DNA from: Lachnospiraceae bacterium | Lineage (GTDB): Bacteria > Bacillota > Clostridia > Lachnospirales > Lachnospiraceae | Length of the DNA stretch: 40,913 nucleotides | Direction of reading: 5' to 3' | Assembly: GCA_017558145.1 (NCBI GenBank) | Contig: JAFYWF010000045.1 | Span: forward strand, 1-40,913 | Shown here: one piece after another, positions 24,877 to 32,984 of the stretch | Layout: each line of letters opens with the position of its first letter | How positions within the stretch are numbered: position 1 is the stretch's first letter | Program-made: the position numbers and the translations under genes | Notes under the pieces: model-generated | The model's input: only the letters and a program-made list of their open reading frames with translations | The model's database searches: none | What the model was told of the DNA's origin: nothing

Positions 24877-25397
24877 AAAAAACCACCTCCCAAATGAAGG
24901 AATATACTTAAAAATAATGGAATTGCCATATGTACTTTTCTACGATTATTTTCTTTAATACAATCATTTCCTTCAAAATCCTTGTAATAATAGCGAATAT
25001 TTCCTGTTGTAAAAATATCTCTTACATAGGATAGTAAATAAGAGAATCTTTCCCTATAATCTTTGTCTTTTACCATGATTAGCAAAGAGTATCCTGCAGC
25101 AATCACAAACGCTAAAAGAATACAATATATTGTTTCCATAAATGGAAAATAGAAACCTATCATAGCAAATAATTTTAAATCACCTGCCCCCATTGTACCT
25201 ATTTTGTATAAGGGAAACATAACAATGATAGGAAATATAATTCCCGGAATATACACAAAAAATTTTTGGTAATAAAACATCCGTAAAAGACCATAAAATG
25301 CTCCAATAAGAATTAATGGATTAGGGATTTTTCCTTTTTTTGCATCCCAAAGGCAAGTCAAAAATAATACTAATACTAAAATAATCAGTACTTTCAC
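24873..25397 (-). CDS. First A24-type prepilin peptidase (TadV/CpaA-like)
   Basis: A 174-residue membrane protease that cuts the Flp pre-pilin. Asp18 (LWDAKKGKIPN) and Asp73 (MGAGDLKLFA) are the catalytic pair. About six helices are predicted. The cytoplasmic loop YYKDFEGNDCIKENN lies before the last helix. It is the first gene of the Tad operon; the start appears to be GTG close to AAGGAAG. A promoter lies at 25499-25527. Confidence 0.9.
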   Translation of the reverse strand: MKVLIILVLVLFLTCLWDAKKGKIPNPLILIGAFYGLLRMFYYQKFFVYIPGIIFPIIVMFPLYKIGTMGAGDLKLFAMIGFYFPFMETIYCILLAFVIAAGYSLLIMVKDKDYRERFSYLLSYVRDIFTTGNIRYYYKDFEGNDCIKENNRRKVHMAIPLFLSIFLHLGGGFL

Positions 25398-25466
25398 CTT
25401 CCTTCATATTAAATTTTAAACATTGATTTTTATTAAGAAACGCTTAAGATGTTTCCTTAGATTTGT

Positions 25467-25480
25467 TTCAAAGCTTTGAA
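25467..25480. repeat. 14-bp perfect palindrome in the Tad leader
   Basis: TTCAAAGCTTTGAA reads the same on both strands and lies about 12-25 nt downstream of the predicted Tad transcription start. It is a candidate repressor operator. The regulator is unknown. Confidence 0.55.
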
Positions 25481-25498
25481 TTCTAATTTGTGATTGTG

Positions 25499-25527
25499 AG
25501 TATATACCTCTTTTCTTCTTTTGTCTA
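25499..25527 (-). promoter_or_regulatory. Sigma-A promoter of the Tad operon
   Basis: On the minus strand TAGACA (25527-25522), an exact 17-nt spacer and TATACT (25504-25499) precede the first Tad gene by about 100 nt. An 11-bp dyad brackets the -35 box. Confidence 0.6.
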
Positions 25528-25543
25528 TAGAAAAAAGAAGAAA
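25512..25543. repeat. 11-bp inverted repeat bracketing the Tad -35 box
   Basis: TTTCTTCTTTT (25512-25522) and AAAAGAAGAAA (25533-25543) are perfect complements with a 10-nt gap that holds most of the -35 hexamer. It could be an operator or form a hairpin. Confidence 0.5.
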
Positions 25544-25752
25544 TCATCATCTTTGTCATATTTTCACAACAGCATCATCTTTAAAACATCTAAACCTCTA
25601 ATATTCTTTGTAAATTCAAGGTTTTTGCATGTCAAATTTTTTTCATATTGTTTTTTTATAACCATTTAAAAATATAAATACCACTATTTTTTAGAAAACA
25701 TGTATATATTTTCCACCTGAAGACTATACTGTCTAAAAGGAGGAGTCGTTAT

Positions 25753-26043
25753 ATGAAATTAAATTTTTCCATTTTCTCACAATTACCTATAGAAGATAAA
25801 CCTAAAACATTACGAGACTGTATCTTAGAAGATTTAGAGAAAACTAAATGTGAATTAGAAACCGCTTATTTGGGTTTTGATAATGTAACAGATCCCGATT
25901 TGATTGATTGTTATATCTATGAAGTGAATGCTATTATGAAGCGTTATCGATATTTATTAAATCAGGCAGCCACACTTTCGCAGCTGCCTGAAGAAAATCT
26001 TATGGAATTAAACACAGAATCCACGCTTGGTGTTTTGGTCTGA
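25753..26043 (+). CDS. YaaL-like (DUF2508) small protein
   Basis: A 96-residue protein whose core (ETAYLGFDNVTDPDLIDCYI followed by YEVNAIMKRYRYLL) matches the YaaL/DUF2508 family of Firmicutes, whose role is unknown. AAAGGAGGAG lies before the ATG. It is on the plus strand and converges with fliS; the two genes share 36 bp of coding DNA at their 3' ends (26008-26043). In Bacillus yaaL lies next to recR, whereas here it is beside flagellar genes. Confidence 0.8.
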   Translation: MKLNFSIFSQLPIEDKPKTLRDCILEDLEKTKCELETAYLGFDNVTDPDLIDCYIYEVNAIMKRYRYLLNQAATLSQLPEENLMELNTESTLGVLV

Positions 26044-26484
26044 TAAATCTACATTTAAACTGTCTTTACCATATGTTAAACCTGCATAAACAGACTGCGT
26101 ATTTTCCATGATGGGAGCGGAAGTATCTTCCTTAGAAATTTTTTCATAAGATTCTTTCAGCTCCTGAATCATTTCCATTACAATTAATACATTCTTTTTT
26201 TCATGATATACTTTTGCTGTAGTAAGTTCTCGTTTATAAAAAAAATATAATCCTCTTAATATCCCTGCAATTTCATATTCCAAATTTAAGGAATTTAACA
26301 ATTCATCCAAACAGTCTTTCGCACGTTCAATGTTCCATTTGAATTCTTTATATTCTTCTTCTTCCAAGCTTTTCAAAGAATCTTTTAAATATTCCAACAC
26401 CATATCGTAAAGAATGATAATCATTTGTGTTTTATTTGCTTTAGTGATACGTAGTGTAAATTCTTGTTTTTTTTCTTTTTTCAT
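26008..26484 (-). CDS. fliS: FliS-like flagellin chaperone
   Basis: A 158-residue, mostly helical protein. FTLRITKANKTQMIIILYDM and the helix ERAKDCLDELLNSLNLEYEI fit the FliS four-helix bundle that binds the C-terminus of flagellin before export. It lies 47 nt downstream of the flagellin gene. The last 40 residues (KDSLNVDLSDQNTKRG) form an extended tail beyond the usual FliS length of about 130. Its 3' end overlaps the convergent YaaL-like gene. Confidence 0.85.
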   Translation of the reverse strand: MKKEKKQEFTLRITKANKTQMIIILYDMVLEYLKDSLKSLEEEEYKEFKWNIERAKDCLDELLNSLNLEYEIAGILRGLYFFYKRELTTAKVYHEKKNVLIVMEMIQELKESYEKISKEDTSAPIMENTQSVYAGLTYGKDSLNVDLSDQNTKRGFCV

Positions 26485-26531
26485 TATTTATTTTACCCTT
26501 ATTAAATCACATTTACTGCTATAACTTTACA

Positions 26532-27761
26532 TTACTGTAACAACTGCAATACCTGGGAAGGTCTTTCATTCGCTTGAGCCAACATAGATGTTGCTGCCTG
26601 AGAAATTACCTGCAAACTACTATATCTTGTCATTTCTGTTGCCATATCTACGTCCATAATTCTGGAATATGCACTTGTCATATTTTCGCTGGTTATATCT
26701 AAATTATTTACAGTATGCTCTAAACGATTCTGATATGCACCTAATGAACTGCGGATGGAAGATACAAAGGCGATTGCTTTATCAATTTCATCAATAGCTC
26801 TACTACTGTTCTCTTTTGTTAGTACATCAGTACGAGAAATCCCTAAATTCTTTTTTGTAATCGGTGGCATACGAAGCTCTACAGCCTGATTTTCATTCGC
26901 ACCAATCTGCATTGTCATGGAACCGATTCCTGTAAGATCAAAATCAATCATATACATATCATAGATTTGCTCTGTTCCCAAATTATCTTCAAAAGGAAGT
27001 CCGTTTTGATTTATCAAGGTATCCGTGTTTATGGTAAAACGAATCTCAAATCCCTCTGCCGCTGTAATGGTAATTGCATCATAATTTACAGTTACCTTAA
27101 AATCTTCTACTTCTTTTCCATATGGGTCCTTAATTGCTGGTCTATCTATATTAATCATCTGCGTTGGATCATTTGGATCCGGTATCTGTCCTTGCCATGC
27201 TTTGATTTTGGTTTCTTCTGTTAGCTTTCCTTCTTCGTCAAAAACACAGTAAATACTTCCAAACTCATAGGTACCAAACTTCATGGTTTCATTATAATAA
27301 TCTGCAGAAACACTTACACAATTTGTATACCCCTTCAAATCGAAACTTCCATCCAAAAGATTCTGCCCGTTAAACTGTGTTGTCTGACCAATTCTTTCTA
27401 CTTCATTATTTAATGCCTGAAACTCTTCATCAATCATACCTCTGTCTTCATCTGTCAAAGTACCATTGCTTGACTTAACTGCCAATTCATTCATTCTCTG
27501 TAAAATATCATGTACCTCAGACATAGCTCCATCAGCAATTTCTACAATAGAAATACCATCGCTGGCATTATCTCCTGCCACTTCCAAGCCTCTAATCTGT
27601 GCATTCATTCTTCTAGACATGGCTAAGCCGGCTGCATTGTCTTTTGCATGATTAATCTTATATCCTGATGATAATCTTTCCAATGATTTTGATAATACGG
27701 AATCATTTCTCGCTAACGCATTATTTGCTATCATAGAAGAAACGTTATAGTTAATAATCAT
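26532..27761 (-). CDS. Flagellin
   Basis: A 409-residue filament subunit. The N-terminal D0/D1 region is classic (MIINYNVSSMIANNALARN, LERLSSGYKINHAKDNAAG, IGQTTQFNGQNLLDGSFD). The C-terminal D1/D0 end is also classic (NLDITSENMTSAYSRIMDVD, SMLAQANERPSQVLQLLQ). Residues about 165-290 form the variable outer domain. AAAGGAG lies inside the end of the upstream gene, 2 nt apart, so the two are translated from one mRNA. fliS follows. The symbol is left empty because paralogues cannot be told apart here. Confidence 0.97.
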   Translation of the reverse strand: MIINYNVSSMIANNALARNDSVLSKSLERLSSGYKINHAKDNAAGLAMSRRMNAQIRGLEVAGDNASDGISIVEIADGAMSEVHDILQRMNELAVKSSNGTLTDEDRGMIDEEFQALNNEVERIGQTTQFNGQNLLDGSFDLKGYTNCVSVSADYYNETMKFGTYEFGSIYCVFDEEGKLTEETKIKAWQGQIPDPNDPTQMINIDRPAIKDPYGKEVEDFKVTVNYDAITITAAEGFEIRFTINTDTLINQNGLPFEDNLGTEQIYDMYMIDFDLTGIGSMTMQIGANENQAVELRMPPITKKNLGISRTDVLTKENSSRAIDEIDKAIAFVSSIRSSLGAYQNRLEHTVNNLDITSENMTSAYSRIMDVDMATEMTRYSSLQVISQAATSMLAQANERPSQVLQLLQ

Positions 27762-27763
27762 TT

Positions 27764-30700
27764 TTATGTCTCCTTTATATCTTTCACATAACTAATAAAT
27801 TCTTTTGCCACTTTGTACAATAAAGTAATATCTGTTTTCTTATTGTTGCTTATATGTTGTAATGAATTAATATCCATTTTTTCATTTATTCCAAAGAATA
27901 TAGATTTCACTTCTAACTTTGTTTCCTGTAAAGCTTCTTTTAAGGCCTCCTGCAAACGATTACTATGACCTTCTAATCGTTTTTTGCCATCCATGTAATC
28001 AGTTAAAACAGATCCTTCTAACCCATCATCAGTTTCCACAAATCTAGCATCTATTTTACCAAAGTCCTCTGTATCCATGGTAATTCGTACTTCTCGTTTT
28101 TCTGAATTTCTATGAACTACCTTTAGATTCACTGAGGTAATTTCTTCACCAATCTGTATCGGAATTTCATAATTTTCTTCCTTTGCTAAGTCTGATGCAA
28201 AAGAAAGCTGCTTATACAAAGATTGTAACTCTTTCAAATTTAAATATTTGCTTTCTCTGTTCAAAGATTCCTGCAACATTTCTTTTGTATAAGAAATCAT
28301 ATCATCATAAACAGCTTCCGGTTTGTTTTCCTTTTCCATATTTTCAAGAAATTTTTCCGCCTTTTTCAAAATTCCTTCTTCCAAAGCTTCCCTTTGGACA
28401 TTAGAAAGTTTATTTTCTAATTCCATTACTTTCTTGAAAGTATTTCCTCGTTTATGTCTTAAATTATAAGCACTTTGTAAAGTATCTAAATTTACAGGTT
28501 GATGATACTCTTCTAAGAAATCTTTTTCTTTGATAAATAGTTTTGCTTGTTCTCGGATTTCTTGCATTTGCTCCTTGGCAAACTCTTTTTCTAAATTTTC
28601 TTCCAGCTGCAGTTCTTTTACTTCTTTTAAAACATCATCTAACTTTAGATTTAAACTGCTACCTTCCAAAATTTTATGTGCTTGCTGATAACCTTTTTTT
28701 ATTTGATCTGAAATCGATTTTTCTTTTCGATAAACTTCGGTTATTCCACCAATCGAATCATCCACTCTTACATCCGTGTGTTTCGCCTTTCTGGTTCTGA
28801 CTGCTGACAATAAATTGGAAAAGTTTATTTCCGCATTTTGTTCTAAAAGACTTCCAATTACTGCTCCATCACTTTTCTCGATTTGTCGAAGCATGCGATA
28901 AATTCCAATATACGCTTCTCTTTCTTCTTCTGTAATTTCCTTTTTCTTATCTAATTTATACAAGAAACTACTGAACTTTCCACTATCAGACAAGAAATCT
29001 TTTTCTCTTTCTAATATATAATCCCGTACTTCCTCTATAGACATTTCTAAAGGATTTTTACCTTGTCGAATCATAGATAGAACCATTCCCGGTTTCATTC
29101 CTGCGATAATTGTTCTAACTTGTTTGTCTGCTTCCTTAATTTTAGATAAATTTTCTTCCGTAATTGTAATCTGGTTATAACCCATGATACGAATAGCTCT
29201 TTGGTTAGCCTCATTGACTTCCAAGTCCATATCTTTCAAAATATCATCTACATTTCGAAAAGCTTTTTTTATACTATCTCCTAAATCTGCTCTTGGTGCT
29301 GTCATAATAGTTTCATAGGTTGCTCTTGCCTGCTCATAACCCTGACGAAGTGTTTCCCCTTCTTGAACCACAGTAGAAATAGTTGCCTTTTCCATAAATG
29401 GAATTTTTCCAACTATAGAAATTGGTAATTTAGGAAGCTGTTGAAGATAATTTGTAGTCTCCTTAAAAAGCTCTGATTTAGTATTTGCCTCATTGCTTCC
29501 CCACAAATTTTTATCTAATTCTTGTGTAGCCTTTTCTAATTGCTTGATGAAATCCTCCATAGGAGCAGTTTCAATGCTGTATCCGGACTGCAGTAACTTT
29601 ACATTAGCCTCTACGGTCATTTTTAATCGTACTTCTTCCAAGGTTTTTCTGGCCTGTAATTGAGGAATATTGTGACTCGTTTTAGAATCATATTCCTCCA
29701 TATTTTTTAAGGTACACTCTTTTCCTTTATTTACTGTATCATCCACTGCTTGAAAAGTTATTTTTTGATAACGATGATATAACTTTACAGCTTCTTTATA
29801 AACCCCTTCATCTGTTTGATTTAAATTAACATCAAACGGTGATTTTCCTTCTGCAATACCTATTGCCGACTGACGGATTGTTTGTAATACATCTAATGGA
29901 AATACAACATTCTTTAACTGTTGTAAAAGTTCAATATTTTCACCTGTTACCGGAAGTCCTTTTTCTAACAACCATTTACCTGCTTCCATGTTTTTAGAAG
30001 ATACTTCTAAACCATCTGCTTTCATTCTTTGTTTTATTTGTTTTTCCATTTGCAAATAGTCTTTTTCAGTAACATTCGTTTTTCTAACACTCAGAGCGTC
30101 AATACCTTGTTTACTATAAGCCGTAGAAGCATATCCTGTTTTTCTAATAGGAGTATTACGCATTCCACTACTATGTGCTGCTTTATAAAAATTACCTAAA
30201 GTAGGTGACATCTTTTGTCCCACCATATAAACCAGGTTGTCTTCTTTAGGTTCTTTCATGATAAGAGCTTGATCTACAACTTTATCAATAGCTTTCATAT
30301 TTTCTTCTGTTACTGGCGCATTAGCATAGGATAATTCTTTTGCAATCGTTTCTGCATATCCACTATTTCCTGTAATTTCTGTGATTTTATCCACAGACAG
30401 ATTGTCATTATATCCTTCAATATGAGTTCCTGACTGTGCCAAGACAGTTTTAATTTTATCTAAAATTGTTACGATCTGCTCCGGTTCCATTTGATTTAAG
30501 GAATATCCATCCTCTTTCATTTTTTGAAAATCAGAGGCAGACATAGAATGAGACATTACTGTCATAAAATCACGTTGTACACCTAGGTAGTCTTCACTAC
30601 CTATCATTCCATTTAACTTTTCTGCGACCCCTCCTTGGTCAAGATAAGTAAAGTCATCCGTAACTTTATCAGAAATGTCTACGATGGTTTGTTTATGAAT

Positions 30701-30814
30701 AAATCCTGTTCCTATTTTATTTTTTTCTTTGAATGGAACCTCATCTATTATTTGTGATGTTTTTGTGGTCTCATTTTTTGACATTATGCTTTGCCAATCA
30801 AAATTAATTTTCAT
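27764..30814 (-). CDS. Giant DUF6240-type protein with FliK-like C-terminal domain
   Basis: The 1016-residue protein is mostly helical and charged. The last 170 residues resemble the FliK hook-length-control domain: IPIQIGEEITSVNLKVVHR, VRITMDTEDFGKIDARFVE, then Leu-rich NRLQEALKEALQETKLEVKS. The N-terminal half has repeated helices of similar style (MEPEQIVTILDKIKTVLAQ and NIELLQQLKNVV; TEENMKAIDKVV and TEENLSKIKEADKQV), which points to tandem helical units. I recall the family as DUF6240. It is directly upstream of flagellin (2 nt). The start is the ATG at 30814; GTG at 30823 is less likely. A hook-length or export-gate role is inference. Confidence 0.7.
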   Translation of the reverse strand: MKINFDWQSIMSKNETTKTSQIIDEVPFKEKNKIGTGFIHKQTIVDISDKVTDDFTYLDQGGVAEKLNGMIGSEDYLGVQRDFMTVMSHSMSASDFQKMKEDGYSLNQMEPEQIVTILDKIKTVLAQSGTHIEGYNDNLSVDKITEITGNSGYAETIAKELSYANAPVTEENMKAIDKVVDQALIMKEPKEDNLVYMVGQKMSPTLGNFYKAAHSSGMRNTPIRKTGYASTAYSKQGIDALSVRKTNVTEKDYLQMEKQIKQRMKADGLEVSSKNMEAGKWLLEKGLPVTGENIELLQQLKNVVFPLDVLQTIRQSAIGIAEGKSPFDVNLNQTDEGVYKEAVKLYHRYQKITFQAVDDTVNKGKECTLKNMEEYDSKTSHNIPQLQARKTLEEVRLKMTVEANVKLLQSGYSIETAPMEDFIKQLEKATQELDKNLWGSNEANTKSELFKETTNYLQQLPKLPISIVGKIPFMEKATISTVVQEGETLRQGYEQARATYETIMTAPRADLGDSIKKAFRNVDDILKDMDLEVNEANQRAIRIMGYNQITITEENLSKIKEADKQVRTIIAGMKPGMVLSMIRQGKNPLEMSIEEVRDYILEREKDFLSDSGKFSSFLYKLDKKKEITEEEREAYIGIYRMLRQIEKSDGAVIGSLLEQNAEINFSNLLSAVRTRKAKHTDVRVDDSIGGITEVYRKEKSISDQIKKGYQQAHKILEGSSLNLKLDDVLKEVKELQLEENLEKEFAKEQMQEIREQAKLFIKEKDFLEEYHQPVNLDTLQSAYNLRHKRGNTFKKVMELENKLSNVQREALEEGILKKAEKFLENMEKENKPEAVYDDMISYTKEMLQESLNRESKYLNLKELQSLYKQLSFASDLAKEENYEIPIQIGEEITSVNLKVVHRNSEKREVRITMDTEDFGKIDARFVETDDGLEGSVLTDYMDGKKRLEGHSNRLQEALKEALQETKLEVKSIFFGINEKMDINSLQHISNNKKTDITLLYKVAKEFISYVKDIKET

Positions 30815-30882
30815 AAAAATCACTTCATTTCAAATAGATTTTATTTTTTAGGAATATAAAAACTTTCCTATAATATAAGAAA

Positions 30883-30919
30883 AGAGTGAACACAAACCAT
30901 TCTGGCTTCTGTTCACTCT
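30883..30919 (-). terminator. Terminator after glgB
   Basis: On the minus strand AGAGTGAACA and TGTTCACTCT form a 10-bp perfect stem with a 17-nt loop, followed by TTTCTTATATT. It lies 85 nt after the glgB stop codon and before the flagellar genes. Confidence 0.8.
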
Positions 30920-31004
30920 CTATTTCGGCTTTTTTTAATTAATACTTAACCCTTATGACACATTCACTCTTTGCTTCATCAGGTTTTGTTTATTATATTT
31001 CCAG

Positions 31005-32966
31005 TTAAATCTGGAACACTGCAGAAGTAAATGGAGGTAAAGAAAATCCGATAGAATATGGTTTTCCATCACATTCACCTTTTTCAGGTTTAATTTCTGC
31101 AGGAATTTCATTTCCATTTCCTCCAAAACGAACATCATCGCTATTTAAAATGAGTTTGCATTTCTTTGATGCATCTACACCTACACGATAATCATCCCTT
31201 TGAATTGGTGTCATATTAAGAACAAATAAGAACTTCTTCTTACCATCTGCTGTTTTACGAATAAAACTGTAAATGCTTCTATCATTATCATTACAATTAA
31301 TCCATTCAAAACCATCCCAGTTATTATCATTTTCATACATAGCCGGATTTGATGTGTAAAGTTTTAATAATTCTTTTACATACTCCTGCATACCTTTATT
31401 TAAAGGATTCTCTAATAAGAACCAGTCTAGTTCTCTCGCTTCACTCCATTCTCTTTCTTGTCCAAATTCCTGGCCCATAAAGAGAAGCTTTTTACCTGCA
31501 TGTCCAAACATGAATGTATAACCTGTACGAAGGTTCGCATATTTATCCACCTGATATCCCGGCATTTTATTTACCATAGAACATTTCAAATGAACGACTT
31601 CATCATGAGAAAGTGGTAATATGTAATTTTCAGAACTGTTATAGCTCATAGCAAATGTTAATGCATGGTGATTATTTTTCTTAAATAATGGATCTAATTT
31701 CATATATTCACAGAAGTCATGCATCCAACCCATATTCCATTTAAAACTAAATCCTAAACCATCCTCTTCTACTTTTGCTGTTACTTTTGGCCAAGCTGTA
31801 GATTCTTCCGCAATCGTCATAACACCAGGGAAAGTACCTCTGATAACGGAATTAAAATGTTTGAAGAATTCAATGGCTTCTAAATTCTGATTTCCACCAT
31901 ATTTATTAGCTACCCACTGACCATCCTGTTTACCATAATCAAGATATAACATGGATGCTACTGCATCTACACGAAGTCCATCAATATGGAATTCTTTAAT
32001 CCAATATAATGCATTTGCAATCAAAAAGTTTTTAACTTCTGTTTTTCCATAGTTGAAGATTTTTGTTCCCCAATCAGGATGTTCGCCCAGTCTTGAGTCC
32101 GGATGTTCATAAATACACTGGCCATCAAATTCTGCAAGACCAAAAGCATCTCTTGGAAAATGTGCAGGAACCCAATCTAAAATAACACCAATTTTATTTT
32201 TATGAAGCGTATTTACTAAATAAGCAAAATCTTCCGGTGATCCATGTCGAGATGTAGGAGCATAATATCCTGTTACCTGATATCCCCAAGATCCGTCAAA
32301 TGGATGTTCTGCAATACCCATTAATTCTACATGGGTATATTTCATTTCTTTTAAATATTCTACGATACGATCTGCAAATTCACGATAGCTATAATATCCA
32401 TCTTCTGTATCCGGATGTTTCATCCATGATCCAATATGACATTCATAAATAGCTATTGGTTCCTTATTCATATCTTTTTTATCACGAGCTGCCATCCAAA
32501 CGCTATCTGTCCATTTGATAGTGCTAAGATCAAATGTCTTGGAAGCTGTTCCCGGTCTAAATTCTGCCCAAGTTGCATATGGATCAGCTTTATATAACTT
32601 TCTTCCATCTGCTGTGGTAATTACATATTTATATAACTCTCCAACACCCAAATCCGGTACGAATAATGCGTGAATTCCTCCAGGGCCTAATTTTCTAAGT
32701 TCATGGCTACCTTCGTTCCATCCATTAAAATCACCAACAACATGTACTCTCTGAGCATTTGGTGCCCATACTGCAAAATAAATACCCTTTTTGCCATTTT
32801 CCTCAGATACATGTGCACCTAGTTTTTTATAGATGTCATAATGTGTTCCCTGGGCAAATAAATATTCATCGTCTTTTGAAATGAATACATTTTCTACTGG
32901 CTTGTTCACAGCTTTTACTGTTTTTACACTGGTGTCTTTTGTTTCTTTCTTAGCTTTTTCTGCCAT
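31005..32966 (-). CDS. glgB: 1,4-alpha-glucan branching enzyme
   Basis: The enzyme makes alpha-1,6 branches in glycogen. Residues are numbered from the ATG at 32966, which follows GGGGGAT; the in-frame ATG at 32981 lacks a ribosome binding site. The protein has 653 residues: a CBM48 domain (VWAPNAQRVHVVGDFNGWNE), then a GH13 barrel with the nucleophile Asp334 (IDGLRVDAV), the acid Glu387 (TIAEESTAWP) and Asp455 (LSHDEVVH), and a C-terminal beta domain. No other glycogen gene is in the window. It starts 18 nt after the TPR gene stop. Confidence 0.97.
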   Translation of the reverse strand: MAEKAKKETKDTSVKTVKAVNKPVENVFISKDDEYLFAQGTHYDIYKKLGAHVSEENGKKGIYFAVWAPNAQRVHVVGDFNGWNEGSHELRKLGPGGIHALFVPDLGVGELYKYVITTADGRKLYKADPYATWAEFRPGTASKTFDLSTIKWTDSVWMAARDKKDMNKEPIAIYECHIGSWMKHPDTEDGYYSYREFADRIVEYLKEMKYTHVELMGIAEHPFDGSWGYQVTGYYAPTSRHGSPEDFAYLVNTLHKNKIGVILDWVPAHFPRDAFGLAEFDGQCIYEHPDSRLGEHPDWGTKIFNYGKTEVKNFLIANALYWIKEFHIDGLRVDAVASMLYLDYGKQDGQWVANKYGGNQNLEAIEFFKHFNSVIRGTFPGVMTIAEESTAWPKVTAKVEEDGLGFSFKWNMGWMHDFCEYMKLDPLFKKNNHHALTFAMSYNSSENYILPLSHDEVVHLKCSMVNKMPGYQVDKYANLRTGYTFMFGHAGKKLLFMGQEFGQEREWSEARELDWFLLENPLNKGMQEYVKELLKLYTSNPAMYENDNNWDGFEWINCNDNDRSIYSFIRKTADGKKKFLFVLNMTPIQRDDYRVGVDASKKCKLILNSDDVRFGGNGNEIPAEIKPEKGECDGKPYSIGFSLPPFTSAVFQI

Positions 32967-32984
32967 TGTGTTATCCCCCATTTT

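Larger units (their letters stand above)
25398..25752. other. 355-bp intergenic regulatory region before the Tad operon and the YaaL-like gene
   Basis: No coding sequence is seen. The region holds the Tad promoter (25499-25527), two dyads around it (25467-25480 and 25512-25543), and TTAAG-aaacg-CTTAA at 25433-25447. A TATACT box at 25725-25730 could serve the plus-strand YaaL-like gene but lacks a good -35 box. The rest is very A+T rich. Confidence 0.6.

Noticed and set aside
30953..31138. Short minus-strand open frame overlapping the glgB end in another frame
   Set aside because: It has no ribosome binding site and overlaps a conserved C-terminal region of glgB.
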